A DNA stretch of 64,000 nucleotides from Pyxidicoccus parkwaysis (GTDB lineage: Bacteria; Myxococcota; Myxococcia; Myxococcales; Myxococcaceae). The notes beneath the pieces were generated by a model, which saw only the letters and a program-made list of their open reading frames with translations, ran no database searches and was not told where the DNA came from. Positions 50,839 through 60,415 of this stretch are shown here, in pieces. Location: assembly GCF_017301735.1 (NCBI RefSeq), contig NZ_CP071090.1, positions 496,001 through 560,000 of the forward strand, written 5' to 3'. How positions within the stretch are numbered: position 1 is the first letter of the stretch; each line of letters opens with the position of its first letter. Made by a program: the position numbers and the translations under genes.

Positions 50839-51954
50839 TCAGTCGTTCTTCGCGATGTAGTTGAAGATGGCCGCGTAGAACTCCTTCTCGTCGAAGGTGT
50901 CCGGCCCCAGGCCGATGACGTCCAGGTGGTCCTGGTTGATGAGGGACGAGGTGGACGTCATCTGCAGCGAGCTGGGCGCGTTGATGTTGGACACGTAGCC
51001 CAGCGCCGAGTCGATGCTGAGGGTGTTCAGCGCGAACAGCTGCTCGTTGTAGCGGAGCCGGTAGCCCATCTGCTGCGAGTTGATGCCCACCAGGCCGTCG
51101 TCATCGTCCTCCTGCCTGATGCCGTCGCCCTTGCCCGCGGCGCCGTCGTTCTCACAGTCGTCCACGCAGTACCCGTCGCCGTCGATGTCGAAGAAGAAGC
51201 CGCGCAGCAGGTACAGGGCGGGATTCACGCTGAGGCCGGACTGCGCCGTCATCAGCGACGCGTAGTGGGACGCGTAGGACGCGCTGACGGGGTAGTTGAC
51301 GTTGAACTGCTTCGCGCCCGTCACCTTGCCGTCGTTGGGGTCATAGTCGTTGTAGACCAGCGCCTTGGTGGCCGCGTAGCCGTCGTTGCCCGGCCCGTAG
51401 ACGACGTCGCCGTAGATGCGGAAGAGGGCGTCGATGACGCTGGTGACGCCGGGCCCCAGGTCCAGGATGAACTTGGCCACCGGCGAGCCCCGGTGCGGCG
51501 AGGAGATGCTCAGCAGCACCTTCACCACCGCGTAGCCCTTGCGCTCGCGCAGCACGCGCGCGGCCTTGCGCGCGTCGATGCCGCCCTGCGAGTGGCCGAC
51601 GAGGTTGACGTAGGCGACGCCCTTCGTCGCCATGTAGCCCTCGATTTCGTTGGCCAGCTGCAGGCCGCGCACATCCGAGCTCTGCAGCGGCTGCACCGCG
51701 GCGACGAAGGACTGCTGCCGGTTGTCGACGTCGCCGTTGCAGCTCACCTCGAGGAACTCGTCGCACGGGTCCCCGACGAAGGTGCCGTAGTCGTCACCCC
51801 AGTAGTCGAGCCCGAGGATGTTGTCGAAGCCACCCAGGCCATGGGCGAAGACGACGGGATAGGTGGTCTTCTCCGCGGCCGCCGAGGCCGTCGAGGACAC
51901 ACCGAGAAGTCCCACGGCCAGCGCGGCCAGGAACAGGGAACGCTGCTGCTGCAT
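50839..51954 (-). CDS. Secreted family I lipase
   Basis: A 371-aa exported triacylglycerol lipase. The signal peptide ends near STASA. VVFAHGLGGFDN provides the oxyanion hole and GHSQG holds nucleophile Ser122. Asp and His follow in the C-terminal half (YNEQLF, NQDHLDVIG). An insertion at about 255-285 is rich in Asp and contains two Cys, with EF-like DIDGDGYCVDDC spacing, so calcium binding is likely. This resembles Pseudomonas foldase-dependent lipases, and the foldase gene follows. AAGGAG stands 6 nt before ATG 51954. Confidence 0.9.
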   Translation of the reverse strand: MQQQRSLFLAALAVGLLGVSSTASAAAEKTTYPVVFAHGLGGFDNILGLDYWGDDYGTFVGDPCDEFLEVSCNGDVDNRQQSFVAAVQPLQSSDVRGLQLANEIEGYMATKGVAYVNLVGHSQGGIDARKAARVLRERKGYAVVKVLLSISSPHRGSPVAKFILDLGPGVTSVIDALFRIYGDVVYGPGNDGYAATKALVYNDYDPNDGKVTGAKQFNVNYPVSASYASHYASLMTAQSGLSVNPALYLLRGFFFDIDGDGYCVDDCENDGAAGKGDGIRQEDDDDGLVGINSQQMGYRLRYNEQLFALNTLSIDSALGYVSNINAPSSLQMTSTSSLINQDHLDVIGLGPDTFDEKEFYAAIFNYIAKND

Positions 51955-52322
51955 ACGGGCTCCTTCGCGGGGGTAACGAAGCAACTGCGCACACTGCGGC
52001 GGCATGCGTCCGGCGACACAATTCCAGACGCCTTCCCGCCTTCCTGAACAGGGTGGTGAGAACCGAACACCCGGAGTGTTAGTGCCCGTGATTGATTTGT
52101 CAGTCAATACAGTGCACCGTGTTGTCGCGTGGCGCTGTGCGTCAGGAGACAGGTGTCTCGTACCGGAGAGTGATATCGCGCGCCGCGTCATGGGCTGTGT
52201 CACGGCGTGCGGTGGGTATGGCGCACTGTGTTGAGACGGGGATTTCTCCCGCTTCTTCCCAGGGAGCCACATGCGACAGTCTCTCTGCGTGGCTCCACCA
52301 TGTCGTGTGCCGGGGATGGACG
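51955..52322. promoter_or_regulatory. Divergent regulatory region upstream of the lipase operon
   Basis: 368 bp between divergent genes with no convincing ORF. It contains two inverted repeats: ATTGA-N8-TCAAT at 52091-52108 and the 14-bp palindrome GAGACA-GG-TGTCTC at 52146-52159. Either may be an operator for lipase expression. The span is AT-richer around 52085-52115 than elsewhere, which is a likely promoter position. Confidence 0.4.
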
Positions 52323-53144
52323 ATGGACTGGAAGCACTGGTTGAAGTGGAGGCCATGGAAGCGGCGCGTGGTGGAGGCTGGAGCCACGACGCCAGCCGTG
52401 CCGTCGGATGAGCACGCGGCGCTGCGGGAGCTGCTGTTCGCGGACGAGCCTCTGGAGTCGGTGGTGCGCTTCGTGCGCGAGCAGGAGGCGTCTGGCGGGG
52501 GCGTCAGCTCGCTGTGGAGACGTCTGGCGGACGTGGCGGAGCTCGTGGCGCGAAGAGAGCACTCCCGGGCCGTCGAGGAGCTGCGCCGCCTGATGGACGA
52601 CGAGGGGCACGACGCGCGCTCCTGCTTCCAGTTCTGGAACTTCCTGCGTCAGCTGGGGGAGGTGCCCTCGCCGGACGTCGCCACGCGCGTGCTGGGGCTC
52701 GTCGTCGAGGATGCGCGCCACGGGGCTTTGGACATCCTGGCCGCATACTGGGACGGTACCGCACGGCTGATGGACGCGAAGGGCGGCTTCCGCATCTTCA
52801 CGAAGCCCGCGCCCGTCATGGTGGACCACATGCGCCGCGACCTGCGCGTGTGCGAGCCGCTGGTGGCGGCGACGCGCCCCGCGAGCAGCCCGAGGGCGGC
52901 GCCTCCCGTGGGCTCGCGGGGCCGCGTCACCGTGCTCACACCCGCGGGCCTGCGCGTCCGCGATGGCGAGTGGGAGGAGTTGCGGGCCGATGCGCTCTGC
53001 GGCCCCGTGCTCCAGATGGCGGACGCGCTGCGCGAGCGGCTGCTGCGGGGAGTCGCGGCGATGGGGCCGCCGTGGGAGCACGGCGTGCTGGCCCTGCCGG
53101 GGCCGGGTGGACCCGACGGGGAGGGCGGTCCCCTGGTGCATTGA
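52323..53144 (+). CDS. Protein of unknown function
   Basis: A 273-aa soluble, charged protein starting MDWKHWLKW. It is Trp-rich at the N-terminus and largely helical, without signal peptide, membrane helix or recognised motif. Frame and codon use are normal for the genome. ATG 52323 was chosen although its ribosome binding site is poor; the frame is open upstream to at least 52092 and the true start may be there. A broken ketosynthase-like ORF follows, suggesting this locus has lost material. Confidence 0.6.
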   Translation: MDWKHWLKWRPWKRRVVEAGATTPAVPSDEHAALRELLFADEPLESVVRFVREQEASGGGVSSLWRRLADVAELVARREHSRAVEELRRLMDDEGHDARSCFQFWNFLRQLGEVPSPDVATRVLGLVVEDARHGALDILAAYWDGTARLMDAKGGFRIFTKPAPVMVDHMRRDLRVCEPLVAATRPASSPRAAPPVGSRGRVTVLTPAGLRVRDGEWEELRADALCGPVLQMADALRERLLRGVAAMGPPWEHGVLALPGPGGPDGEGGPLVH

Positions 53145-53208
53145 AGACACGGCGAGTCGCCCGCGGTGGAATGGGAGGCCGTGGGGGCTACTGCCCTTGG
53201 GGACACGC

Positions 53209-53346
53209 ATGCGTCTGGCGGTGACGGGCCTGGGGCTGATGTCCACGATTGGCCATGGAGCGGTGCCGGCGTGCGCGGCGCCGCGAGCCTGGGTGAGTGA
53301 CGGCCCCGTCTACGGAAGGCTCCCGCGTGTCAGGTGCCTCTGGTAG
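53209..53346 (+). pseudogene. N-terminal fragment of a ketosynthase/thiolase-like gene
   Basis: A 45-codon ORF starting MRLAVTGLGLMSTIGHG, then VPACAAPRAW. This is the first strand and loop of thiolase-fold beta-ketoacyl synthase-like proteins. The sequence then turns into unrelated Arg/Leu codons and stops 26 bp before the DUF2381 gene. It therefore looks like the stump of a gene deleted after its first 30 codons. Confidence 0.4.
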
Positions 53347-53372
53347 CGTCCAACGCAGGAGGTTGAGCCTGG

Positions 53373-54347
53373 ATGTCCCTACCTGTCTCGTGGGTGATGG
53401 CGTGGTTGGTGCTCATGGGCGCGGCGGCCCCCGGGCAGCCGCACGAGAGCGGGAGGCAGAAGACGGAGCGGGTCATCATCCTGCGGGGCGATGAAGAACT
53501 CGCCTCGCACGTGCTGCGAGTGGCGCCCGAGGCGGCGACGCTGGTGCTGTTCGACATGCCCCTGCTGCGCGAGGCGGTGGACCTGGGGCCGCTCAAGTCC
53601 TTCGAGCGCGCTGAAGTCACGGAGCGCTCCCTGGTGCTCCGTCCGGCGGTGGCGCTGCCCCTCGATGCGCCCCAGCGGCTCACGGTGCGCTTCGCGGATG
53701 GCCGGCTTCCACGACAGTTGGAGCTCACGCTGACGTCCGCGCCAGACGTGGTGGACACGCAGGTGGAGGTGCGGCGCGTGGTGGAGCCGGAAGCACGGCT
53801 CGCCGCCGAGCTGACGAAGCTGCGCGGGCTCTGCGCGGCGACGGAGGCCGGGCTGGCTCCCCTGCGCGCCCGCTGCGCCCGCGCGGGGCTGGCCGGCCTC
53901 TTCGTGTCTGGAGAGATGGACCGTGAGAAGGGCGTCAGGGCCTTCAGCTCCCAAATGAGGCCCACGGAACTGGGAGTCGAGCAGAAGGACTTCGCCACCG
54001 TCTTCCGCACGGGAGACACCGTCATGGTGGGGTTGAGATTGGAGAATCCCTCCGGCGGGGCACCGTGGGTGGCGGGACCGGCGCGGCTGGTGCGGCTGGG
54101 CGAGCGGGGCCAGCCTCTCGAGGACGCGCGGCGGGTGCCTGTGTTCATGGAGCCGGAGCGGCTGGCACCGGGTGAGAGTGCATGGGTGGCGTTGCAGTGG
54201 GAAGAGCCTCCTGGGGCTCCCGCCGCCGCTGTGCGACTGGAGGTGGCGGACGAGAGTGGACGCGGTCTGCGGTGGGAGCGGCTGGAGCTGCGGCTTCCAA
54301 TAGTGGCCGTCCCCCGGCCACCGCGTGGTGGGAAGGATGCGCCATGA
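53373..54347 (+). CDS. DUF2381-family exported protein
   Basis: A 324-aa protein with a signal peptide and a beta-rich body. It fits the myxobacterial DUF2381 family: VIILRGDEE, a TLVLFDMPLLREAVDL block, ERSLVLRP and a VDTQVEVRRVVEPEARLAAELTKLRGLC middle, then a C-terminal sandwich ending in a basic tail. Its function is unknown. AGGAGG precedes ATG 53373, and the stop overlaps the kinase start as ATGA, so the two are coupled. DUF2381 genes often sit beside Ser/Thr kinases in these genomes, which suggests a shared signalling role at the envelope. Confidence 0.78.
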   Translation: MSLPVSWVMAWLVLMGAAAPGQPHESGRQKTERVIILRGDEELASHVLRVAPEAATLVLFDMPLLREAVDLGPLKSFERAEVTERSLVLRPAVALPLDAPQRLTVRFADGRLPRQLELTLTSAPDVVDTQVEVRRVVEPEARLAAELTKLRGLCAATEAGLAPLRARCARAGLAGLFVSGEMDREKGVRAFSSQMRPTELGVEQKDFATVFRTGDTVMVGLRLENPSGGAPWVAGPARLVRLGERGQPLEDARRVPVFMEPERLAPGESAWVALQWEEPPGAPAAAVRLEVADESGRGLRWERLELRLPIVAVPRPPRGGKDAP

Positions 54348-56401
54348 ACGGAGCCGGACGTAGCGCGGACGCGTCCGTGCAGGTGCTGTCGCCGCTGGCG
54401 CTGCCGGAAGGGACGCAGGTGGGGCGTTGGCGGGTGGTGCGGAAGGTGGGCCAGGGAGGCTTCGGCACCGTGTACGCGGTGCGCGAAGCAGGCGCGCCCA
54501 CCGGCCCCTGCCATGCGCTGAAGCTGGCGCAGGTGCCGGAGGATGCGGGCTTTGGCCGGGAGGCGGAGGCGCTGCTGCGGGTGCGTCACCCCGGCGTGGT
54601 TCGGATGGTGGAGGCGGGGCGGTGGGAGGCGCGGGGAGGGGGTTACCCCTACCTGGTGCTGGAATACGTGTACGGCGAGGGCCTTTACCGCTGGGCGTGG
54701 TTGCGCAACCCCACCGCGCGCCAGATGGCCGGCCTGCTGCTCCAGGTCGCGGAGGCGCTGGAGGCCGCGCATGCGCAGGGAGTGCTGCACCGCGACTTCA
54801 AGGGCGGCAACGTGGTGGTGCGCCCGGACGGGCGCGTGGTGGTGCTCGACTGGGGCGCGGGCCTGCACCCTGAAGCCACCGCCCTCACCTGCACCGCGCG
54901 CGTGCCCCCGGGCACTCCGCTGTACTACAGCCCTCAGGTCCTCCGCTGGCGCATGGGCGCGTTGCGCGGCGGGGGCGGACGCTACCCCTACACGGAGGCG
55001 GACGAGGCCTACGCGGTGGGCGTCACCTTCTACCGGCTGCTGGCCGACGAATACCCCGCGCCGCAGGTGGCAATGGTGGAGCTGGGAGCCGGCCTGGAAT
55101 CGCTCGAGCCCCGTCCGCTGGTCCTCCTCAACCCGCGCGTGCCTCCGCCGTTTGCCGCCCTCGTCATGCGGCTGCTGGCGCCGCGTCCCGAGGCGCGCCT
55201 GGGGCGCATGGCCGAGCTGGCCGCGGAGGTGCGCCGGGTGCTGAAGGACGCGGGCGCGGCGTGGGACGAGCCCCTTTTCGAGTGGTATGCGGGCCCCGGC
55301 AGCCGCTCACGCACCACCGACGACGGTGGCGTGTGGGGACCGCTGGCGCCCGGCGATGAGGCCGCTCTTCTCAGGGACAGGGTGCACCGGCCCGACGTAC
55401 TGGCGGACAAGGCCGCCGAGCGTTGGCTGCGGCGCCGCCACCCCCAGTCGCTGGCAGCGCGGGAAGTCGGGGGGGCGGAACATGGGCCTGACGAGGCGGA
55501 GGACCGTCTTGAGGAATCTCCTCCACGCGCCGAGGAGGGCGAACGGCAGCCGGATGCACCTGCTCGTGAGTGGCCTTTGCCCAGTGGCGCGAACTCGCCT
55601 GACTCGGCGCCAGATGGCCGGGGCCACTCATCTGAGGCCTCCCGGCTGGCGGAGTTGGAGAATCCGAGCGCGGCATTCGGCGGACGCAAGGCCCGGCGTG
55701 GGATGTGGAGGTCACTGCTGCTGGTGGCGGGGCTCGCGGGGGCGCTGATGCTGGAGCGCGACCGGGCGCCGACCGTCTCCATGAGAGAGGACGTGGCGGA
55801 TTCCAAAGTAGCGCCCATTGCCGGGCTCCCCCATTCTGCCGGCGCCGGGGAGGCCCCTGTTTCTCCTCCATTACGCCCGCCCCAGGAGCAACCCATGCCC
55901 ACTCCCTCAGCCCCACTCGTCCGTGCGCCGGGCCTCGTCTCCACCCTCAAGCGCGGAGCGTTGGCCTGCGGCGCGGCCGCCGCCGTGGCCTGCTCCGGCC
56001 CGCAGGTGCGCCCCACGCCAGGCACCGCCTGCCCCGACGGGGCGCTCGAGGCCATGAGGAAACTCGGCCTCGAGGAGGGACAGCAGGTCAACATCTACGT
56101 GCGCGCGGGCAAGCCCGGCCGCCCCGCCATGCCACTGTTCGTGCGGGACGGGAACATCGTCAGCGAGGTCTTCGACAGTACCTCGCTCCCTAGTGGCACC
56201 CTCATCGAGGGGCGGCTGTGGACGCGGGGGGAGACCGTCATCGGCCGCTACACGGCGCTGGAGCTGCCCAACGGGCGGCGCTACCCCGTCTGCCTCGTGC
56301 TGTGCGACGAGCTCGGATGTAACAAGTATTCCGAGTCCACCGAGGACGCCCCGGCCATCGGGCATGCCGCCGTCTTCAAGGTGGTGGACGTCTTTCCCTG
56401 A
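54344..56401 (+). CDS. Transmembrane Ser/Thr protein kinase with atypical DWG motif and lipoprotein-like tail
   Basis: A 685-aa kinase. The N-terminal Hanks-type domain has GQGGFGTVY (Gly loop from residue 36), ALKLA (ATP-binding Lys) and HRDFKGGN (149-156, catalytic Asp151). The DFG motif reads DWG (169-171) and the APE position reads SPQ, so regulation or metal binding may be unusual. An acidic linker leads to a membrane helix at 454 (MWRSLLLVAGLAGALML). The C-terminal domain from Met518 starts with its own basic-hydrophobic stretch ending AVACSG, like an internal lipobox, and AGGAGC precedes ATG 55895. An internally initiated lipoprotein is therefore possible. It is coupled to the DUF2381 gene. 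Confidence 0.85.
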   Translation: MNGAGRSADASVQVLSPLALPEGTQVGRWRVVRKVGQGGFGTVYAVREAGAPTGPCHALKLAQVPEDAGFGREAEALLRVRHPGVVRMVEAGRWEARGGGYPYLVLEYVYGEGLYRWAWLRNPTARQMAGLLLQVAEALEAAHAQGVLHRDFKGGNVVVRPDGRVVVLDWGAGLHPEATALTCTARVPPGTPLYYSPQVLRWRMGALRGGGGRYPYTEADEAYAVGVTFYRLLADEYPAPQVAMVELGAGLESLEPRPLVLLNPRVPPPFAALVMRLLAPRPEARLGRMAELAAEVRRVLKDAGAAWDEPLFEWYAGPGSRSRTTDDGGVWGPLAPGDEAALLRDRVHRPDVLADKAAERWLRRRHPQSLAAREVGGAEHGPDEAEDRLEESPPRAEEGERQPDAPAREWPLPSGANSPDSAPDGRGHSSEASRLAELENPSAAFGGRKARRGMWRSLLLVAGLAGALMLERDRAPTVSMREDVADSKVAPIAGLPHSAGAGEAPVSPPLRPPQEQPMPTPSAPLVRAPGLVSTLKRGALACGAAAAVACSGPQVRPTPGTACPDGALEAMRKLGLEEGQQVNIYVRAGKPGRPAMPLFVRDGNIVSEVFDSTSLPSGTLIEGRLWTRGETVIGRYTALELPNGRRYPVCLVLCDELGCNKYSESTEDAPAIGHAAVFKVVDVFP

Positions 56402-56578
56402 GTCGCCAACGGCTCCTGATGTAAAGCCTCTTGTCAGAACGCACTTGCTGGCGCGAGGACGCAAAAGCAGAGGGTCGGGACGTTCCAGGTCGTTCCGCTC
56501 CTGCCACCCCGCTGGGTAGTCTGTTGGCTGCCCGGATGCGGAATTCCCTCCGCGAGGGTGACAGGGAGCCCGCACGTC

Positions 56579-57733
56579 ATGGCCGTAATGAACGAGCCCG
56601 GCAGCGAGGGCGAAGTCCTCCTGCGCGAAGGCGGTGTGACGTACACGTGCGTGAAGGACCTGGGGTTGGACGCGCAGGGAGGGCACCTGCTGCTGGCGCG
56701 GCGGACCTCGGGTGGGACGGATGAGCTGCGCCTGCTCACGCACCTGTCGTTCCCAGAAGACGTCGCGCCTTCGCCGGAGCAGATACGTGCGCGGCGGCGC
56801 CTGGAGGAGTCGGTCCGTCTGGCAACCTTCCTGCGCCACCCGGCCATCGCGCGGGTGTACGGGCTGCATGCCGTGCCCGGTGCGCTGTACGTGGAGCAGG
56901 AGTACGTGCGCGGCCTGTCCCTGGACGACCTGGTGACGGTGGCCCTGTCCCGGGGCCGCGCCTTCCCGGAGCCCTTCCTCGTGCACGTGGGGCTCCAGGT
57001 GGCCGAGGCGCTCGCCGCCGCGCACGCCTGCCGGGACGAGCGGGGTACGCCGCTGGGCCTCCTCCACCGCCACCTCCATCCATGCCTCATCCATGTGGAG
57101 CCGGGCGGCGCCGTGAAGGTGCTGGACTTCGGCCTCGCGGGAGCCCGGCTCCCAGGGGCTGTGGACGCTCCGGCGCCTCCACGCGGCGCGCTCTTCTTCT
57201 GCGCGCCGGAGGCCCTGTTCCTGGAGGGCGTGGATGCGCGGGCGGACCTCTTCTCCCTGGGCGCGGTGTTGCTGGAGCTGGCCACGGGCCGCAACCTGTA
57301 CAGCCGCCCCGACGTGCTGGAGTCCCGGCTGAGAAGGCGCCTGAAGAAGCAGGAGCGGGCGCGCATCGCGAAGGGGCTGACGGCCGCAGCGGCCGCGGGG
57401 CTGTCCACCGCCACGTATCCTCAGGTGGCCCTGCAGGCCGCCACCTTCCAGCCCGGGGACGTCGAGCGCCTCGCGGCGGAATTGTCGCCCCCGCTGAGAG
57501 GTGTCCTCGCCCGCCTGCTGCGGCGCGACCCGGAGGCGCGCCACGCCACGGCGGAGGCCCTGGCCGCGGACTTGCGCGCGTTGCGCGAGGAGCAGGGCCC
57601 GTACACCAACGCCGACGCGGCGGAGGCCGTGCGGCGGGCCCTGTCCGGGGCGGGCCGGAGACTCGTCGACTCCGAGCTGGGAAGCGAGCTTCGCGACGCG
57701 CTCGCCCCGGACGAGGTCAGCACCGGGCGGTGA
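56579..57733 (+). CDS. Pseudokinase-like protein
   Basis: A 384-aa protein with a kinase fold that should be inactive. The catalytic loop HRDLKxxN is HRHLHPCL, losing the Asp, Lys and Asn, and the ATP-binding Lys is not evident in the LRLLTHLSF strand. DFGLAG is retained, as are a PEALF segment and the C-lobe helix DLFSLGAVLLELATG. There is no membrane helix. The start could be ATG 56579 or 56588. It follows the active kinase by 177 bp and probably acts as a binding partner or allosteric regulator of a kinase, which is inference. Confidence 0.75.
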   Translation: MAVMNEPGSEGEVLLREGGVTYTCVKDLGLDAQGGHLLLARRTSGGTDELRLLTHLSFPEDVAPSPEQIRARRRLEESVRLATFLRHPAIARVYGLHAVPGALYVEQEYVRGLSLDDLVTVALSRGRAFPEPFLVHVGLQVAEALAAAHACRDERGTPLGLLHRHLHPCLIHVEPGGAVKVLDFGLAGARLPGAVDAPAPPRGALFFCAPEALFLEGVDARADLFSLGAVLLELATGRNLYSRPDVLESRLRRRLKKQERARIAKGLTAAAAAGLSTATYPQVALQAATFQPGDVERLAAELSPPLRGVLARLLRRDPEARHATAEALAADLRALREEQGPYTNADAAEAVRRALSGAGRRLVDSELGSELRDALAPDEVSTGR

Positions 57734-57763
57734 CGGCACGCGCCACCGGCCCGGGCCTCGAGG

Positions 57764-60280
57764 CTACAGCTCCACCGGCGTCTTCTGGATGCGCCAGATT
57801 TCCTCGGCGTACTGCTTGATGGTGCGGTCCGAGGAGAAGATGCCGCCGCGGGCGACGTTGATGATGCACTTCTTCGCCCAGCCGTCCGCGTCCTGGTACG
57901 CGCGGACCACCTCTTCCTGCTTCGCCATGTACGACATGAAGTCGGCGAGCACGAAGTAGCGGTCCTCGTCCAGGAGGCTGTCCACCAGCGGCTTGAAGAG
58001 GTGCTTGTCCTCCGGCGAGAAGAAGCCCGAGGAGATGAGGTCCAGCGCCTCGCGCAGCTCCAGGTGGCGGTTGTACTCGTCGCGGGGACGGTAGCCCTCG
58101 CGCTTGCGGGCAATCACTTCGTCGGCGGTGAGGCCGAAGAGGAAGAAGTTCTCGTCGCCCACCGCGTCGCGAATCTCCACGTTGGCGCCGTCCAACGTGC
58201 CCAGCGTCAGCGCGCCGTTGAGCATCAGCTTCATGTTGCCGGTGCCGGACGCCTCCATGCCCGCCGTGGAAATCTGCTCGGACACGTCCGCCGCGGGGAT
58301 GATGCGCTCGGCCAGGCTCACCCGGTAGTTGGGCGCGAAGACCACCTGGAGCCCCGTGGTGCCCGCGTCGCTGTTCACCACCTCGGCGATGCCGTTGATG
58401 AGGCGGATGGTCAGCTTCGCCAGGTGATAGCCCGGCGCCGCCTTGGCGCCGAAGATGAACGCGCGCGGGTGGATGATGGAGGACGGGTCTCGCCGGGCCT
58501 TCATCCACAGCGCCACGATGTGGACGGCGTTGAGGAGCTGGCGCTTGTACTCGTGCAGGCGCTTTATCTGCACGTCGAAGATGGCGTCCGGATTGAGCTG
58601 CACCCAGCGCAAGTCACGGATGTGCTGCGACAGGTCCTCCTTGTTGGCGCGCTTCACGTCACGGAAGGCCTTGCGGAACGCCGGGTCCTCCGCGTGTGGC
58701 TCCAGCTTGCGCAGCTCGTCCAGGTCCGTGGCCCAGCGGTCGCCGATGCGCGACGTAATCAGCTTGGACAGACGCGGGTTGCACCACGCCAGCCAGCGGC
58801 GCGGGGTGACGCCGTTGGTCTTGTTGTTGAACCGCTCCGGGAACATGGCGGCGTAGTCCGTCAGCACGTCCCGGCGCAGCAGGTCCGTGTGCAGCGCGGC
58901 CACGCCGTTGACGCTGTGGCTGCCCACCACCGCGAGGTGGGCCATGCGAATCTTCTTCTCCGGGCCCTCCTCCACCAGGCTCATCCGCCGCATCTTCTCC
59001 ACGTCGTACGGGTAGCGGATTTGCACCTGGCGCAGGAAGCGCTGGTTGATTTCGTAGATGATTTCCAGGTGGCGCGGCAGCAGCCGCTCGAAGAGCGTGG
59101 CCGGCCACTTCTCCATCGCCTCGGCCAGCAGCGTGTGGTTGGTGTAGCCGAACACCGCCTGCGTAATCCCCCACGCCTCGTCCCAGTTCAGGCGCTTCTC
59201 GTCCACCAGCACGCGCATGAGCTCCGCCACGCCGATGGCCGGGTGCGTGTCATTGAGCTGGATGGCCGCCTTGTTGGGGAACTCCCTGAAGTCGGAGTGG
59301 TTCTTCAGGTAGCGCCGGACGATGTCCGCGATGGAGCAGGCCACGAAGAAGTACTGCTGCTTGAGGCGCAGCTCCTTGCCGGCCTGGAAGGCGTCGTTGG
59401 GGTAGAGGACCTTGGAGATGACCTCCGAGTCGTTCTTCTCCACCACCGAGCGCTCGTAGTCGCCCGCGTTGAACAGGAGCAGGTCGAACTCTTCCGACGC
59501 GCGCGCCTGCCACAGGCGCAGCGTGTTGACGGTGTTGTTCTGGTAGCCGGCGATGGGCGTGTCATACGGAACGCCCACCACCGTCTTGCCGCCCACCCAG
59601 CGCGCCACGGGCCGGCCGTCCGGGCCCTGGTGGTGCTCCACGCGCCCGAAGAAGCGCACGGGCACGGCCTTCTCCGGCCGCACGATTTCCCACGGGTTGC
59701 CGAACTTGAGCCACTCGTCGGCGCGCTCCACCTGGTAGCCGTCGACGATGTCCTGCGTGAAGATGCCGAACTCGTAGCGGATGCCGTACCCCATGCCCGG
59801 GTACGAGAGCGTGGCCAACGAGTCCAGGAAGCACGCCGCCAGCCGTCCCAGGCCGCCGTTGCCGAGGCCCGCGTCGGGCTCCATCTCCAGCAGGTTGGTG
59901 AGGTCCACCCCCACCTCGCGCATCGACTCGGCGGCCGCGTCGTACACGCCCAGGCTCAGCAGGTTGTTGCCCAGTGCGCGACCCAGCAGGTACTCGGCGG
60001 AGAGGTAGTACGCGCGCTTCACGTCCTGCTCGTAGTACGTGCGCGCCGTCTTCACCCAGCGGTCCGCGAGACGGTCTCTCACCGCGAGCGAGAGCGCCAT
60101 GAAGCGGTCATGCGCGGTGGAGGTCTCGTAGTTCTTGCCACGCGAGTAGCGGACATGGTCCAGGAACGAGCGGCGCAGGCTGGCCGCGTCGCCTCCCGTG
60201 CGGCCACTGTCATCATTCGTTCCCGCCTGCGCGGTACGGGGCTGCGTGACAGGGGTCTGCGACTTCAAGGATTCAGCCAT
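57764..60280 (-). CDS. glgP: Glycogen/starch phosphorylase
   Basis: An 838-aa glycogen phosphorylase, the family's normal size. GLGNGGLGRLAACFLDSLATL and the catalytic ERFNNKTNGVTPRRW region are present. The pyridoxal-phosphate site is EASGTGNMKLMLNGALT with Lys684. It releases glucose 1-phosphate from glycogen, a storage polymer used during myxobacterial development. ATG 60280 was chosen because GGAGGA lies 11 nt upstream; the frame is open to 60310. It converges on the pseudokinase gene across 30 bp holding a GGCCCGGGCC palindrome. Confidence 0.95.
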   Translation of the reverse strand: MAESLKSQTPVTQPRTAQAGTNDDSGRTGGDAASLRRSFLDHVRYSRGKNYETSTAHDRFMALSLAVRDRLADRWVKTARTYYEQDVKRAYYLSAEYLLGRALGNNLLSLGVYDAAAESMREVGVDLTNLLEMEPDAGLGNGGLGRLAACFLDSLATLSYPGMGYGIRYEFGIFTQDIVDGYQVERADEWLKFGNPWEIVRPEKAVPVRFFGRVEHHQGPDGRPVARWVGGKTVVGVPYDTPIAGYQNNTVNTLRLWQARASEEFDLLLFNAGDYERSVVEKNDSEVISKVLYPNDAFQAGKELRLKQQYFFVACSIADIVRRYLKNHSDFREFPNKAAIQLNDTHPAIGVAELMRVLVDEKRLNWDEAWGITQAVFGYTNHTLLAEAMEKWPATLFERLLPRHLEIIYEINQRFLRQVQIRYPYDVEKMRRMSLVEEGPEKKIRMAHLAVVGSHSVNGVAALHTDLLRRDVLTDYAAMFPERFNNKTNGVTPRRWLAWCNPRLSKLITSRIGDRWATDLDELRKLEPHAEDPAFRKAFRDVKRANKEDLSQHIRDLRWVQLNPDAIFDVQIKRLHEYKRQLLNAVHIVALWMKARRDPSSIIHPRAFIFGAKAAPGYHLAKLTIRLINGIAEVVNSDAGTTGLQVVFAPNYRVSLAERIIPAADVSEQISTAGMEASGTGNMKLMLNGALTLGTLDGANVEIRDAVGDENFFLFGLTADEVIARKREGYRPRDEYNRHLELREALDLISSGFFSPEDKHLFKPLVDSLLDEDRYFVLADFMSYMAKQEEVVRAYQDADGWAKKCIINVARGGIFSSDRTIKQYAEEIWRIQKTPVEL

Positions 60281-60415
60281 CGGGTAGGAAGTCCTCCGGA
60301 AGACCCTCATTTATCTCGATTGGAGCCAGACGCTCCACTGCCACGTCACGACTCTGGTAGAAGACGCCTGCAAGGTCGGCGGGCCTGCACGCCTCTGCAC
60401 GGAGACTCCTCCTCG

